A stretch of 64,000 bases of DNA from Prevotellaceae bacterium UBA2852 (GTDB lineage Bacteria > Bacteroidota > Bacteroidia > Bacteroidales > Bacteroidaceae), in the NCBI GenBank assembly GCA_002350855.1, contig DEFM01000005.1, forward strand, positions 41,524-105,523. The letters are read 5' to 3'. Both the position numbers and the translations under genes were made by a program. The notes under the pieces were generated by a model that searched no databases, was not told the DNA's origin, and saw only the letters and a list, made by a program, of their open reading frames with translations. The number at the start of each line of letters is the position of its first letter. Position 1 is the stretch's first letter. Below are positions 1 to 7,442 of this stretch, piece by piece.

Positions 1-20
1 AGAATTTTTAGAACCTACCT
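1..20 (+). repeat. End of a TTAGAACCTACC inverted-repeat element, cut by the window edge
   Basis: The sequence AGAATTTTTAGAACCTACCT matches, as its reverse complement, the left terminal repeat of the 200-bp element at 18655-18854. It sits 11 bases upstream of the mazG start, much as the other copy sits 16 bases before a paaK start. Only one end is visible, so whether a whole element lies to the left is unknown. Confidence 0.55.
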
Positions 21-30
21 AAAATTAATC

Positions 31-846
31 ATGCACACCAGACAAGAAAAACTCGAAGCTTTCGGACGTCTGCTCGATGTACTCGACACACTCCGTGAGA
101 AATGCCCTTGGGACAAGAAGCAGACCAACGAGAGTCTGCGCCCCAACACCATTGAGGAAACATACGAACTGTGCGACGCACTCATCAAGAACGATGCCGA
201 CAACATCTGCGAGGAGATTGGCGACGTACTCATGCACATGATATTCTATTCACGCATCGGCCAGGAGAAAGGCGATTTCGACATGGCAGACGTGTGCAAC
301 CGCGAGAGCGACAAACTCATCTTCCGCCACCCCCATGTCTATGGCGACGCCGTTGCCGAGACTGCAGGAGAAGTGCTCAAGAACTGGGAGCAGCTCAAGC
401 TCCAGGAGAAAGGCAAGAAAAAGAAGACCGTACTCGGAGGAGTACCCGATTCCCTACCCTCGCTCATCAAGGCCTACCGCATTCAGGACAAAGCCCGCAA
501 CGTAGGCTTCGACTGGGAGGAGCGTGAGCAGGTTTGGCAGAAGGTAAAGGAGGAAATAGCCGAGTTCGAGGCTGAAGTAGCCAATATGGACAAGGAGAAG
601 GCCACCGACGAGTTCGGAGACGTCCTCTTCTCCCTCATCAACGCTGCCCGCCTCTACCACATCAATCCCGACAACGCACTCGAACGCACCAACAACAAAT
701 TCATCCAGCGCTTCAACTATCTCGAGCAGAAAACCATAGCACAGGGACGCAACCTCGCCGACCTCACCCTCGCCGAAATGGACGAAATATGGGAAGAAGC
801 CAAAGGGAAGACCCTCCCCCTTACCCCTCCCAAGGGAGGGGAGTAG
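31..846 (+). CDS. mazG: Nucleoside triphosphate pyrophosphohydrolase MazG
   Basis: MazG hydrolyses (d)NTPs to NMP and pyrophosphate and cleans aberrant nucleotides from the cytosolic pool. The 271-residue length fits the two-domain form. The first MazG domain shows the metal-binding acidic helices (EE at 42-43, EE at 61-62 with D65); a second copy follows near residues 165-235 (EEIAEFEAEV, then EFGDVLFSLI). The last dozen residues (LPLTPPKGGE) and the TAG stop are not MazG-like: they are translated from the palindromic element at 810-850, which has replaced the natural C-terminus. The start at 31 follows the element end at 1-20. Function is confident; the tail is an oddity. Confidence 0.95.
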   Translation: MHTRQEKLEAFGRLLDVLDTLREKCPWDKKQTNESLRPNTIEETYELCDALIKNDADNICEEIGDVLMHMIFYSRIGQEKGDFDMADVCNRESDKLIFRHPHVYGDAVAETAGEVLKNWEQLKLQEKGKKKKTVLGGVPDSLPSLIKAYRIQDKARNVGFDWEEREQVWQKVKEEIAEFEAEVANMDKEKATDEFGDVLFSLINAARLYHINPDNALERTNNKFIQRFNYLEQKTIAQGRNLADLTLAEMDEIWEEAKGKTLPLTPPKGGE

Positions 847-850
847 TTAC
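810..850 (+). repeat. GC-rich palindromic element, copy 1 (in frame, mazG 3' end)
   Basis: Reads GACCCTCCCCC, then a CCCCTCCC/GGGAGGGG inverted repeat, then AGTAGTTAC. Same family as the copies at 24845, 25911 and 35939. It encodes the mazG C-terminal residues and its stop codon. Confidence 0.85.
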
Positions 851-904
851 CAGTCCCTGCTCTGTGATTTTGCCAGGTTCGGTGCTCAGCGGTTTTGCGC
901 AGAG

Positions 905-960
905 ATTTTTAATTTTTAATTTATAATTTATATTTTTATCCCTTTTTTTCCGTAACTTTG
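905..960 (+). promoter_or_regulatory. AT-rich word repeat and -7 box of the next gene
   Basis: 905-936 is a run of near-repeats of AATTTTTAATTTATAATTT. It is followed at 953-960 by TAACTTTG, a good Bacteroidetes -7 box, 26 bases before the ATG at 987. Confidence 0.6.
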
Positions 961-986
961 CCGCACATAAAAAATCAAGCATCAAT

Positions 987-1634
987 ATGAAGAAAGTTAT
1001 ATTCGCTCTCACAGTGCTTTTCTGCACTATGTGCACATTCGAAGCACAGGCTCAAGGCCTCTTCACAAAGAAAGAATATCAGGGACGCAAACCACGTACC
1101 GAATACATGCAAGGCGCCATCAAGGAAGAAGCCGGAAAGGTAGTATTCAATCACACTATCGACGCTGCCGCCGTTGCAGGTTACACACCAGAGAAGGCTA
1201 AGGAAGCCATCGCCCGTTGGGCAAGCCTCCGCTACACCCCCAACACCCAGCGTGGAGAATGGCGCGACGTTGACTACTTCAAGAACTTCGAATACCCTAC
1301 AGTCAACATCAACGACAACGGACAGGTTGAATGTCAGGGTGATGAGGAACTCGTATTCAACAGCAAGGCACTCGTCCGCGATGCCACCCGTTTCCAGTAC
1401 CTCCTCACCATCACCATCGGCAAGGACAAGGTCGACATCACAGCCACCAATATCTACTACACCTACAACCTCAGCGAAACAACTGAGCGCATAGCTGCAG
1501 AAGACTGGATAACCGACTCTCAGGCATTCTCCAATAAAGGCAAACTCCTCCACGGCGTAGCCAAGTTCCGCATCAAGACCATTGACACCTTCGATGAAAT
1601 CTTCAAGGAAATATCTGAGAGCTTGAGTTTTTAA
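987..1634 (+). CDS. Secreted DUF4468-like protein
   Basis: A 215-residue protein with a clear signal peptide (MKKVIFALTVLFCTMCTFEA, cleavage near AQAQ) and a mixed alpha/beta body. The C-terminal pattern KFRIKTIDTFDEIFKEI resembles periplasmic or surface DUF4468-type proteins of Bacteroidales; the function of that family is unknown, and the family call rests on pattern memory only. The ATG at 987 lies 26 bases after a TAACTTTG -7 box. The last residues and the TAA stop lie in a GAGTTTTTAAGTTCTTAA word repeat, so the extreme C-terminus may be repeat-derived. Confidence 0.6.
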   Translation: MKKVIFALTVLFCTMCTFEAQAQGLFTKKEYQGRKPRTEYMQGAIKEEAGKVVFNHTIDAAAVAGYTPEKAKEAIARWASLRYTPNTQRGEWRDVDYFKNFEYPTVNINDNGQVECQGDEELVFNSKALVRDATRFQYLLTITIGKDKVDITATNIYYTYNLSETTERIAAEDWITDSQAFSNKGKLLHGVAKFRIKTIDTFDEIFKEISESLSF

Positions 1635-1694
1635 GTTCTTAATGCCTAACCCCAGCATTTTTCAAAATGAAGAGAGTTCCCATCCATATGGCAG

Positions 1695-1747
1695 TTCTCC
1701 CCCTTGGGGGAGTTAGAGAGGGTCTTTTTGGGAGTTAGAGAAGGTTT
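1695..1747 (-). repeat. GC-rich palindromic element, copy 2, with partial duplicate
   Basis: CTCCCCCTTGGGGGAG palindrome followed by TTAGAGAGGGTC; on the minus strand this matches the copy at 52918. A degenerate second half (GGGAGTTAGAGAAGG) follows at 1730-1746. Confidence 0.75.
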
Positions 1748-1752
1748 TTTTT

Positions 1753-2022
1753 ATGAAAACATCCGACATAGACCAAATCATAGCTGAGGCGCTTGAGCAG
1801 AACAAGCCTCGCAAGCACCGCCGCCCACAACGCAGCGGCAAGATCAGCGACGAGAAGAAGTCACAGCTCCGACTCCTTCTCAACACCCTTTTCATGCTCG
1901 GATTCATCGTAGCCATTGCGCTCTATTTCCTCTACCCCAACGACCGTACGGCTTTCTTCATCGTCGGGTTCGGAGCAATGGTAATCAAAATCGTGGAATT
2001 CATCCTGCGATTCCTCTTCTGA
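1753..2022 (+). CDS. Small two-TM membrane protein, unknown
   Basis: Eighty-nine residues: a charged cytoplasmic N-terminal half (about 1-38, rich in Lys/Arg) and two hydrophobic segments near residues 42-60 and 66-87. I do not recognise a family. The T-run before the ATG and the gap of only 19 bases to the porin gene suggest it is co-transcribed with the porin. It could be an inner-membrane accessory to the barrel, but nothing in the sequence proves this. Confidence 0.6.
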   Translation: MKTSDIDQIIAEALEQNKPRKHRRPQRSGKISDEKKSQLRLLLNTLFMLGFIVAIALYFLYPNDRTAFFIVGFGAMVIKIVEFILRFLF

Positions 2023-2041
2023 AGTAGGAAACATACATTCT

Positions 2042-4105
2042 ATGCGCATCACTCGTCTCTCATCACTACTCACAATCATCCTGCTCCTTACCTGTGTCAC
2101 CACGACACGGGCGCAGCGCATCATCAGCGAACTCGAGAGCAACACAGGCGTAGACCTCGGTGTTGAGGGCGATTCCATAGACGAGAAAGAAGGCCACAGA
2201 AGCAGCAAGGTCGTTCCTGTCGACATCACTGCCCACACCATCCATCCCATCTATGCCGAGACCATCGACGTGGATGTCGATACACTCACCTACCTCTATC
2301 AGAATTCCGACCGTTCCGAGGGACTCTTCGGGCAGTACAACACCCTCTCCAACCTCGGTTCACCACGCATCAACCGCATCTACATGCAGCGGGAGGTGAA
2401 CCACGAATTCATCTTCACACAGCCCTTCGACCAGTTCCTCGTGCCTCTGAAGAACTTCCGGCACTACAACACCAAGTCGCCCTATATGAACCTCACCTAC
2501 AACTGGTGCGGTTCCAAGCAGACCGGTTCCGACCACTTCCGTGCCATCTACACCAACAACGTAGGCAAGCACTTCAATTTCGGAGCCATCTACGACTATA
2601 TGTACGGACAAGGATACTACGACAATCAGTCCACGTCATTCATGGGACCGACCGCATTCTTCTCCTACATCAACGACCACTACGACCTCCACTTCCGCTA
2701 CACCCACAACTACATGAAGATGGGTGAGAACGGAGGTATCACCGATGACGGCTACATCACCAACCCCGAGAACATGACACAGAAGTACGACTCCAAGGAC
2801 ATACCCACCAACCTCCAGCAGACATGGGTGCGTCAGGAACACGACATCGTCAATCTCAACCACCGCTACCACATAGGATTCCACCGCACCGAAGGCGACT
2901 CCACCAGCCGCCACGAGGTATTCGTGCCAGTCACCAGCCTCTTCCACGCCTTCACCCTCGAAAGCGACCGCCGCAACTACAAATCCTATGTGCAGCCTAC
3001 CAATTACTACACACATCAGTACCTGCCTGGCGACTCCGTCAACGACCGCCACAGCATGTTCGAGATAGTCAACAACGTCGGAGTCACACTCCATGAAGGC
3101 TTCAACCGTTATGCCGTGGCTGGACTCAGCGCCTATGTAGGATTCCGCCACCGCCACCACGTCATGCCCGACACCATTGCCGGTGCTGCCACCACCACCC
3201 TGCGCAACACCACCTACAACGAAAACGACGTACTCATTGGCGGACAGCTCCGCCGCACCCAAGGCACCTACATCCACTACGATGCCGAAGCCAACGTGGT
3301 AGTTGCGGGAACCAATGCCGGCGACATGAACATCAGCGGAACAGGAGAGCTTAACCTCCCACTCCTCGGCGACACGGCACAAGTGCAGCTTCAGGGACTC
3401 ATCAGCCGTGAGAATCCCAACTTCTACTACGACCACTACCACTCCACCTATGCATGGTGGGACCGCACCTGCGACCGCGTCACCCAGACACGCCTCGGAG
3501 CCACCATCACCGTGCCCCACACCAAGACACAGCTCACCGTTCAGCTTGAGAATATAAAGAACTACACCTACTTCGCCAATGTAGGCACAGCCGTCACCAC
3601 ATCCGACGGCACCACCGTCTATACCAACGAAGCCGTCGTTCGCCAGTGCAGCGACAACATCCAGATCATCAGCGCCCAGCTGCTGCAGCGACTCAAGTTC
3701 GGCCCCCTCCATTTCAACAACGACATCACCTATCAGACCACCAGCCACAAGGATGTGCTCCCGCTGCCGGTCATCACACTCCACAGCAACCTCTTCCTTG
3801 ACTTCAAGATAGCCAAGGTGCTCAATTGTCAGGTCGGAGCCGACCTCACCTACTTCACCGAGTATTTCGCCCCCGATTACTCACCCGCTATCGGGCAGTT
3901 CGTCACACAGCAGACCGCCAAGCGCATTCCCATAGGCAATTATCCGCTTATCAACGTCTATGCCAACCTTGCGCTCAAGCGCTGCCGATTCTATATCCAG
4001 TACTATCACGTAAACCAGAGCGATGGCCGTTACTTCTGGGCACCTCACTACCCCATGAACCCCTCAGGTCTCCACATGGGCATCAGCTGGAACTTCTACG
4101 ATTAA
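2042..4105 (+). CDS. Putative outer-membrane porin (beta-barrel)
   Basis: A 687-residue exported protein with signal peptide MRITRLSSLLTIILLLTCVT, cleaved near TRAQ. After about 100 residues of N-terminal spacer it shows alternating aromatic/polar strands with Tyr/Asn-rich turns (for example YDYMYGQGYYDNQ and FRYTHNYMKMG), and it ends in an aromatic strand (GISWNFYD), as outer-membrane barrels do. Size and pattern match the putative porin family common in Bacteroidales (PF14121 type). Substrate is unknown. It follows the small membrane protein by 19 bases and is followed by a palindromic element and a terminator. Confidence 0.8.
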   Translation: MRITRLSSLLTIILLLTCVTTTRAQRIISELESNTGVDLGVEGDSIDEKEGHRSSKVVPVDITAHTIHPIYAETIDVDVDTLTYLYQNSDRSEGLFGQYNTLSNLGSPRINRIYMQREVNHEFIFTQPFDQFLVPLKNFRHYNTKSPYMNLTYNWCGSKQTGSDHFRAIYTNNVGKHFNFGAIYDYMYGQGYYDNQSTSFMGPTAFFSYINDHYDLHFRYTHNYMKMGENGGITDDGYITNPENMTQKYDSKDIPTNLQQTWVRQEHDIVNLNHRYHIGFHRTEGDSTSRHEVFVPVTSLFHAFTLESDRRNYKSYVQPTNYYTHQYLPGDSVNDRHSMFEIVNNVGVTLHEGFNRYAVAGLSAYVGFRHRHHVMPDTIAGAATTTLRNTTYNENDVLIGGQLRRTQGTYIHYDAEANVVVAGTNAGDMNISGTGELNLPLLGDTAQVQLQGLISRENPNFYYDHYHSTYAWWDRTCDRVTQTRLGATITVPHTKTQLTVQLENIKNYTYFANVGTAVTTSDGTTVYTNEAVVRQCSDNIQIISAQLLQRLKFGPLHFNNDITYQTTSHKDVLPLPVITLHSNLFLDFKIAKVLNCQVGADLTYFTEYFAPDYSPAIGQFVTQQTAKRIPIGNYPLINVYANLALKRCRFYIQYYHVNQSDGRYFWAPHYPMNPSGLHMGISWNFYD

Positions 4106-4110
4106 AAGTT

Positions 4111-4152
4111 CCTCCCCTTTACGGGGGAGGTGCCTGCAAGGCGGAGGGGGTC
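4111..4152 (-). repeat. GC-rich palindromic element, copy 3 (variant)
   Basis: CCTCCCCTTTACGGGGGAGG palindrome followed by TGCCTGCAAGGCGGAGGGGGTC, itself containing TGCCTGCAAGGC. It starts a few bases after the porin stop codon. Confidence 0.7.
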
Positions 4153-4253
4153 TTTCCCCTATTTTTAGGTATTGTGTATATGCGCCATTCTTCCGACCTT
4201 TGCATCGTGAAAGTTAGCCATACACTCACATAGAAACTTTTAGAATTACGTGA

Positions 4254-4295
4254 ATAAAAAAAAAGTGGCAACATCTTTGTGAAAAGGTGTTGCCA
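4254..4295 (-). terminator. Intrinsic terminator between convergent genes
   Basis: TGGCAACA (4266-4273) pairs with TGTTGCCA (4288-4295). The A-run at 4255-4264 becomes a U-tract for the leftward gene at 4340-6460; a weaker T-rich stretch on the other side may serve the porin transcript. Confidence 0.75.
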
Positions 4296-4339
4296 TTTAC
4301 TTTATGTTCAGTGGTCTGCGGTTTTGCCGCAGACATTCT

Positions 4340-6460
4340 TCATTTCAAAAGGAACTCCACTCCTTCATCCACCGCTTTCTTTCTTGATTTCCCGAATCCG
4401 TGGTTTTCGCCCTCGTAGAGGTGGATTTCAGAGTTCGGGAACTGCTTTTTCAGTTCCTCTCCGAAGCGGTGAGGCACAGCCGTGTCACCCGTTCCGTGGA
4501 GGATGCAAACAGGTCCGCGGTATGAGGCAGCGGTAGCGTTCAGAGGCAGATTCTGGGCAATCAGAATATAATCCCTGCCTACTTTGCGTCCCCATACATT
4601 CACATATTCAGGTACCTTCTTAGCATCGAACTTGGCGCCCAGCATCATACCCTCTTTCGATTCGTAAGGGATATTCGCAGCCGGAGCGTAGAGCAGCGCA
4701 CTCGCAATCGTGTCGGTGCCCATCTCTCCAGCAACCATCGTTGCTATCACTCCACCCTGGGAATGACCCACCACGGAGATGGGACCCACCCATGGACGCT
4801 TGCGCAGCTGACGTATGACAATCTTTGCATCCTCAATCTCGTTGCGGATAGTCATGTTGCTGAAGTCCCCTTCACTCTCGCCGTGGCCGTTGAAGTCAAA
4901 ACGGACAGTAGCCACGTTCTGCTTCTCCAGTTCGTCAGCCAGGTTCGTGAGGAGCGTTTCCTTGCGGTTGCCTGTGAATCCGTGCATAATCACCACTACA
5001 GGCACCTTCCTGTTCATGCTGTCGATGGGCACACCCTGCACGTCGCCACGCAGTTTGCCCACACTTCCGCGGACAGTCAGCGGCTGACGCATCGTCGACT
5101 CCTTCTCCAGCGCTTCGAAGTCCTTCAGTTTCTTCACATAGTATTCACGCAGGTCAGCCCAGCGGTAGTAAGGATGCTGGTCAGTAGCCACAGGCAAGGA
5201 CATCTCCTTCTCGTTGAGCAGAGCCTTCACGAGGATGTCACCCTGCTTGCCCTTCTTCGGGCGGTAGAATATCAGCTGCACGTTGCAGCCCATCGGGAAG
5301 ATATCGTAGTTGCGCCAGTAGGCATCCAGCGAGTCCAGGTTCTCCACCGCCGCTCCGCAGTTGCCCAGTTCCAGCAGACACGCCAGCGGCATCACACACA
5401 CCTCGTGACCGAAGCGCAGGGTAGCCTGAGGCTGGGTAACTGTGTCAGCCGTCTCGATTATATTCTTGAGCAAGTTGAACTGGCTGAACTGCATCACGCT
5501 GCCAGTCACAGGAGCAGCACCGTAGCCCGTGTACCAGTCCACATTGCGGATGCGCCACTGGTCATACAGCTCCTCGTCGGTGAAGAGGTTGATGAGGTCA
5601 GCACCAGATCCCGTGTCGTTCGACACATGCAGGCGGCGGTCCAGTTCCCCGTCATGGCTCTGCATATTCATAGCCACGTCGAAGAGGTGACGCATAAACT
5701 GCCCTGCATTGATATTCTTGCGCACCCATTCCTGGTCGGTGAACATCACCTCGCAGATACGTTCCGGATGCGTCAGTTTCTGGCGGAAAGGATCAACCGC
5801 TGCACCTCTCGTTCTGCTACTGTAGCGCACCAATCCACGCCAGTTCTGGTTCAGGTAGTATTGCAGCGACTCGCTCACGTCGTTATGGATACGAGCCGTA
5901 GGGTTGGCAGCCATCAGCTCCTCGCACTCCGCAATCATCGAGAGGATGCAACGCTGCACCACTGTGCTGCGGGCATCAATCTTCACCCCCTTCGTCTTGA
6001 AGATCTCGGGGAAATGCTCAGCCATTCGCTTTCCGATGCCGTGGTGCTGTCGCTCGCCCACAGTGGTGAGGTCACCCATACGTCCCTTCGACGTAGGAAA
6101 GAAACGCTCCAGCTTATCCAGAGTCTCCAGACCGATGGCAGTAATCTTGCCGTCCGCCTTAGCCTTGCGCAGCGGATCGATTGCCGGCATATAGTCCCTG
6201 TCGCCCAGCAGCCACCGTGCACCGTGGCGTCCGTAGTGCGTGAGGTAATAAGGCTCATACCCCTTCGGAGCAGGAGTCAGGCGGTCGTTACCCTCCCCGT
6301 AAGCACGGTCATAGTCCAGGTAGTTGCTGCCAGCGAGCCACCTGTTCTCCTTGATTTCCTCACTTGCACTGCGTCGGTGCTCAGCCTCCGCCAGTGTCCT
6401 CTGTGCCGTGGCTCCCATTGCCGTCACCATCGCCACCAATAATAATAGAATTCTTTTCAT
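4340..6460 (-). CDS. Secreted histidine-type phosphatase fused to an alpha/beta hydrolase
   Basis: A 706-residue exported protein (signal peptide MKRILLLLVAMVTAMGATAQ) with two enzyme domains. Residues about 60-450 are a histidine acid phosphatase: RHG at 78-80 carries the nucleophile and HE at 352-353 the proton donor, as in the MINPP/phytase branch. Residues about 458-706 are a serine hydrolase of the feruloyl-esterase-like type: HGFTG near 493, GHSQGG with Ser567, HGTGD with Asp659, and His687 in ENHGFG. Both active sites look intact. Each domain is common alone; the single chain would put phosphate-ester and carboxylic-ester cleavage in one exported protein. Substrates cannot be read from sequence. 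It ends at the terminator at 4254-4295. Confidence 0.85.
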   Translation of the reverse strand: MKRILLLLVAMVTAMGATAQRTLAEAEHRRSASEEIKENRWLAGSNYLDYDRAYGEGNDRLTPAPKGYEPYYLTHYGRHGARWLLGDRDYMPAIDPLRKAKADGKITAIGLETLDKLERFFPTSKGRMGDLTTVGERQHHGIGKRMAEHFPEIFKTKGVKIDARSTVVQRCILSMIAECEELMAANPTARIHNDVSESLQYYLNQNWRGLVRYSSRTRGAAVDPFRQKLTHPERICEVMFTDQEWVRKNINAGQFMRHLFDVAMNMQSHDGELDRRLHVSNDTGSGADLINLFTDEELYDQWRIRNVDWYTGYGAAPVTGSVMQFSQFNLLKNIIETADTVTQPQATLRFGHEVCVMPLACLLELGNCGAAVENLDSLDAYWRNYDIFPMGCNVQLIFYRPKKGKQGDILVKALLNEKEMSLPVATDQHPYYRWADLREYYVKKLKDFEALEKESTMRQPLTVRGSVGKLRGDVQGVPIDSMNRKVPVVVIMHGFTGNRKETLLTNLADELEKQNVATVRFDFNGHGESEGDFSNMTIRNEIEDAKIVIRQLRKRPWVGPISVVGHSQGGVIATMVAGEMGTDTIASALLYAPAANIPYESKEGMMLGAKFDAKKVPEYVNVWGRKVGRDYILIAQNLPLNATAASYRGPVCILHGTGDTAVPHRFGEELKKQFPNSEIHLYEGENHGFGKSRKKAVDEGVEFLLK

Positions 6461-6510
6461 ATATTAACTTAAACAATACGTTTAACGATTAACCTTTAAT
6501 GTTTTATATT

Positions 6511-6552
6511 CTAAGAACTTAAGAACTCAAGAACTCAAGAAACTCAAGAACG
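6511..6552. repeat. AAGAACTCAAGAACT word repeat
   Basis: Four to five copies of AAGAACT(C/T)AAGAACT with an 8-9 base period, upstream of the phosphatase fusion. Same words recur at 11859, 13171 and 26951. Confidence 0.75.
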
Positions 6553-6587
6553 AATGTTTTTTAGCGTAAGCGATGTTTTTCTTTTGA

Positions 6588-6699
6588 AATGTTCTTTAGC
6601 CGATTGGCGTGTTGGATGAATTTTCAGAAATAGCGGGAAGCTTGCTTACCAGATAGTTCTGAAAATACAGACAACATAGGTGCGAAGCACAAGAACATT
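6588..6699. repeat. Nested inverted-repeat element of about 112 bp
   Basis: The outer arms AATGTTCTT (6588-6596) and AAGAACATT (6691-6699) enclose inner arms ATTTTCAGAA (6620-6629) and TTCTGAAAAT (6657-6666). Together they can fold into a long two-stage hairpin. No ORF or protein signal was seen inside. It lies in the 334-base gap between divergent genes. Confidence 0.6.
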
Positions 6700-6723
6700 A
6701 TAAAAGGGTTTTCTCGGTTTTTG

Positions 6724-6788
6724 TCTCAAATATATAATTTCTGCGGTTGTGTCTCAAATATATAATTTCTGCGGTTGTGTCTCAAATA
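6724..6788. repeat. 28-bp tandem repeat, two copies plus a partial third
   Basis: Two identical units starting TCTCAAATATATAATTTCTG, at 6724-6751 and 6752-6779, then TCTCAAATA at 6780-6788. It ends six bases before the stop of the leftward hypothetical gene. Confidence 0.85.
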
Positions 6789-6794
6789 ACAAAT

Positions 6795-7172
6795 TTACTG
6801 AAAAAAATCAGCAAACAAGTCCAGCATTTGCGGCAGTTCAGGCTTTGGTTGTTCCACTGGAGCAGGTTCAGGCAGCACTATGCCCTCCTCTTCCCAGTCG
6901 TCGAAACACAGTTCCAGTTGCTGGGCAAACGAACGTCTCAGTCCGTAGTATCCCCATCGGTTGCGGGAGAACGGAGAGCGTTTCAGTCTGCTCTGATACC
7001 ACAGGAAACGCTTCACGCTGCGGTATATACGCATGAATTTCCCTTCGGCATCGGAGTCGAAGAGGTCGCAGTCCTTGTTGTAGATATTACGGGCTATAGC
7101 TCCCAGCCGCATACCGTCCGATTCGGACTTCAGCAGCATCTCTACAATGTCGTTATAATACTGATTCTTCAT
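6795..7172 (-). CDS. Hypothetical protein, possible winged-helix domain
   Basis: About 125 residues from the ATG at 7172 (MKNQYYNDIVEMLLKSESDG). Codons further upstream stay open to 7241 but look like 5' leader. The first 90 residues read as a helix-turn-helix-like fold (DIVEMLLKSESDGMRLGAIA, then RIYRSVKRFLWYQSRLKRSP), reminiscent of HARE-type winged helices; this is a weak resemblance. The C-terminal third is acidic with a Pro-rich linker (VLPEPAPVEQPKPELP). Function unknown. Confidence 0.55.
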   Translation of the reverse strand: MKNQYYNDIVEMLLKSESDGMRLGAIARNIYNKDCDLFDSDAEGKFMRIYRSVKRFLWYQSRLKRSPFSRNRWGYYGLRRSFAQQLELCFDDWEEEGIVLPEPAPVEQPKPELPQMLDLFADFFQ

Positions 7173-7340
7173 GCGCTTACTCCAGGTTCTTAATCCATTT
7201 TTCCGAACCTCTTTGCAAAGATAACTATTGATTTGAAACAAACAAAAAAAGTTCTGAAGTTTTTGAGTAATTGTGTTCTTGAGTTATTAAGTTTATTTAT
7301 TTTTCTGGACAAAGATGTAGGAGTATTGAATTATTTAGTC

Positions 7341-7348
7341 TAACTTTG
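7341..7348 (+). promoter_or_regulatory. -7 promoter box for the 7443 gene
   Basis: TAACTTTG, a match to the Bacteroidetes -7 consensus, about 95 bases before the ATG. No convincing -33 box is visible. The leader carries a short hairpin, ATGTG-ATAA-CACAT, near 7379-7392. Confidence 0.5.
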
Positions 7349-7442
7349 TCGTTGTAGTCTGTAACACCTACTACACCATGTGATAACACATCATGCTAAA
7401 CACCTAATTTGCATACAATTATCAACTTTATATCTAACTAAC

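Noticed and set aside
2636..3784. A 382-codon open frame antisense to the porin
   Set aside because: Composition (Val/Gly/Asp runs) mirrors the porin codon pattern, and no family features are seen.
4763..6442. A 559-codon open frame antisense to the phosphatase-hydrolase fusion
   Set aside because: It is a shadow of a GC-rich coding strand: no start signals, His/Val/Leu-rich composition, no recognisable domain, while the opposite strand has two intact active sites.
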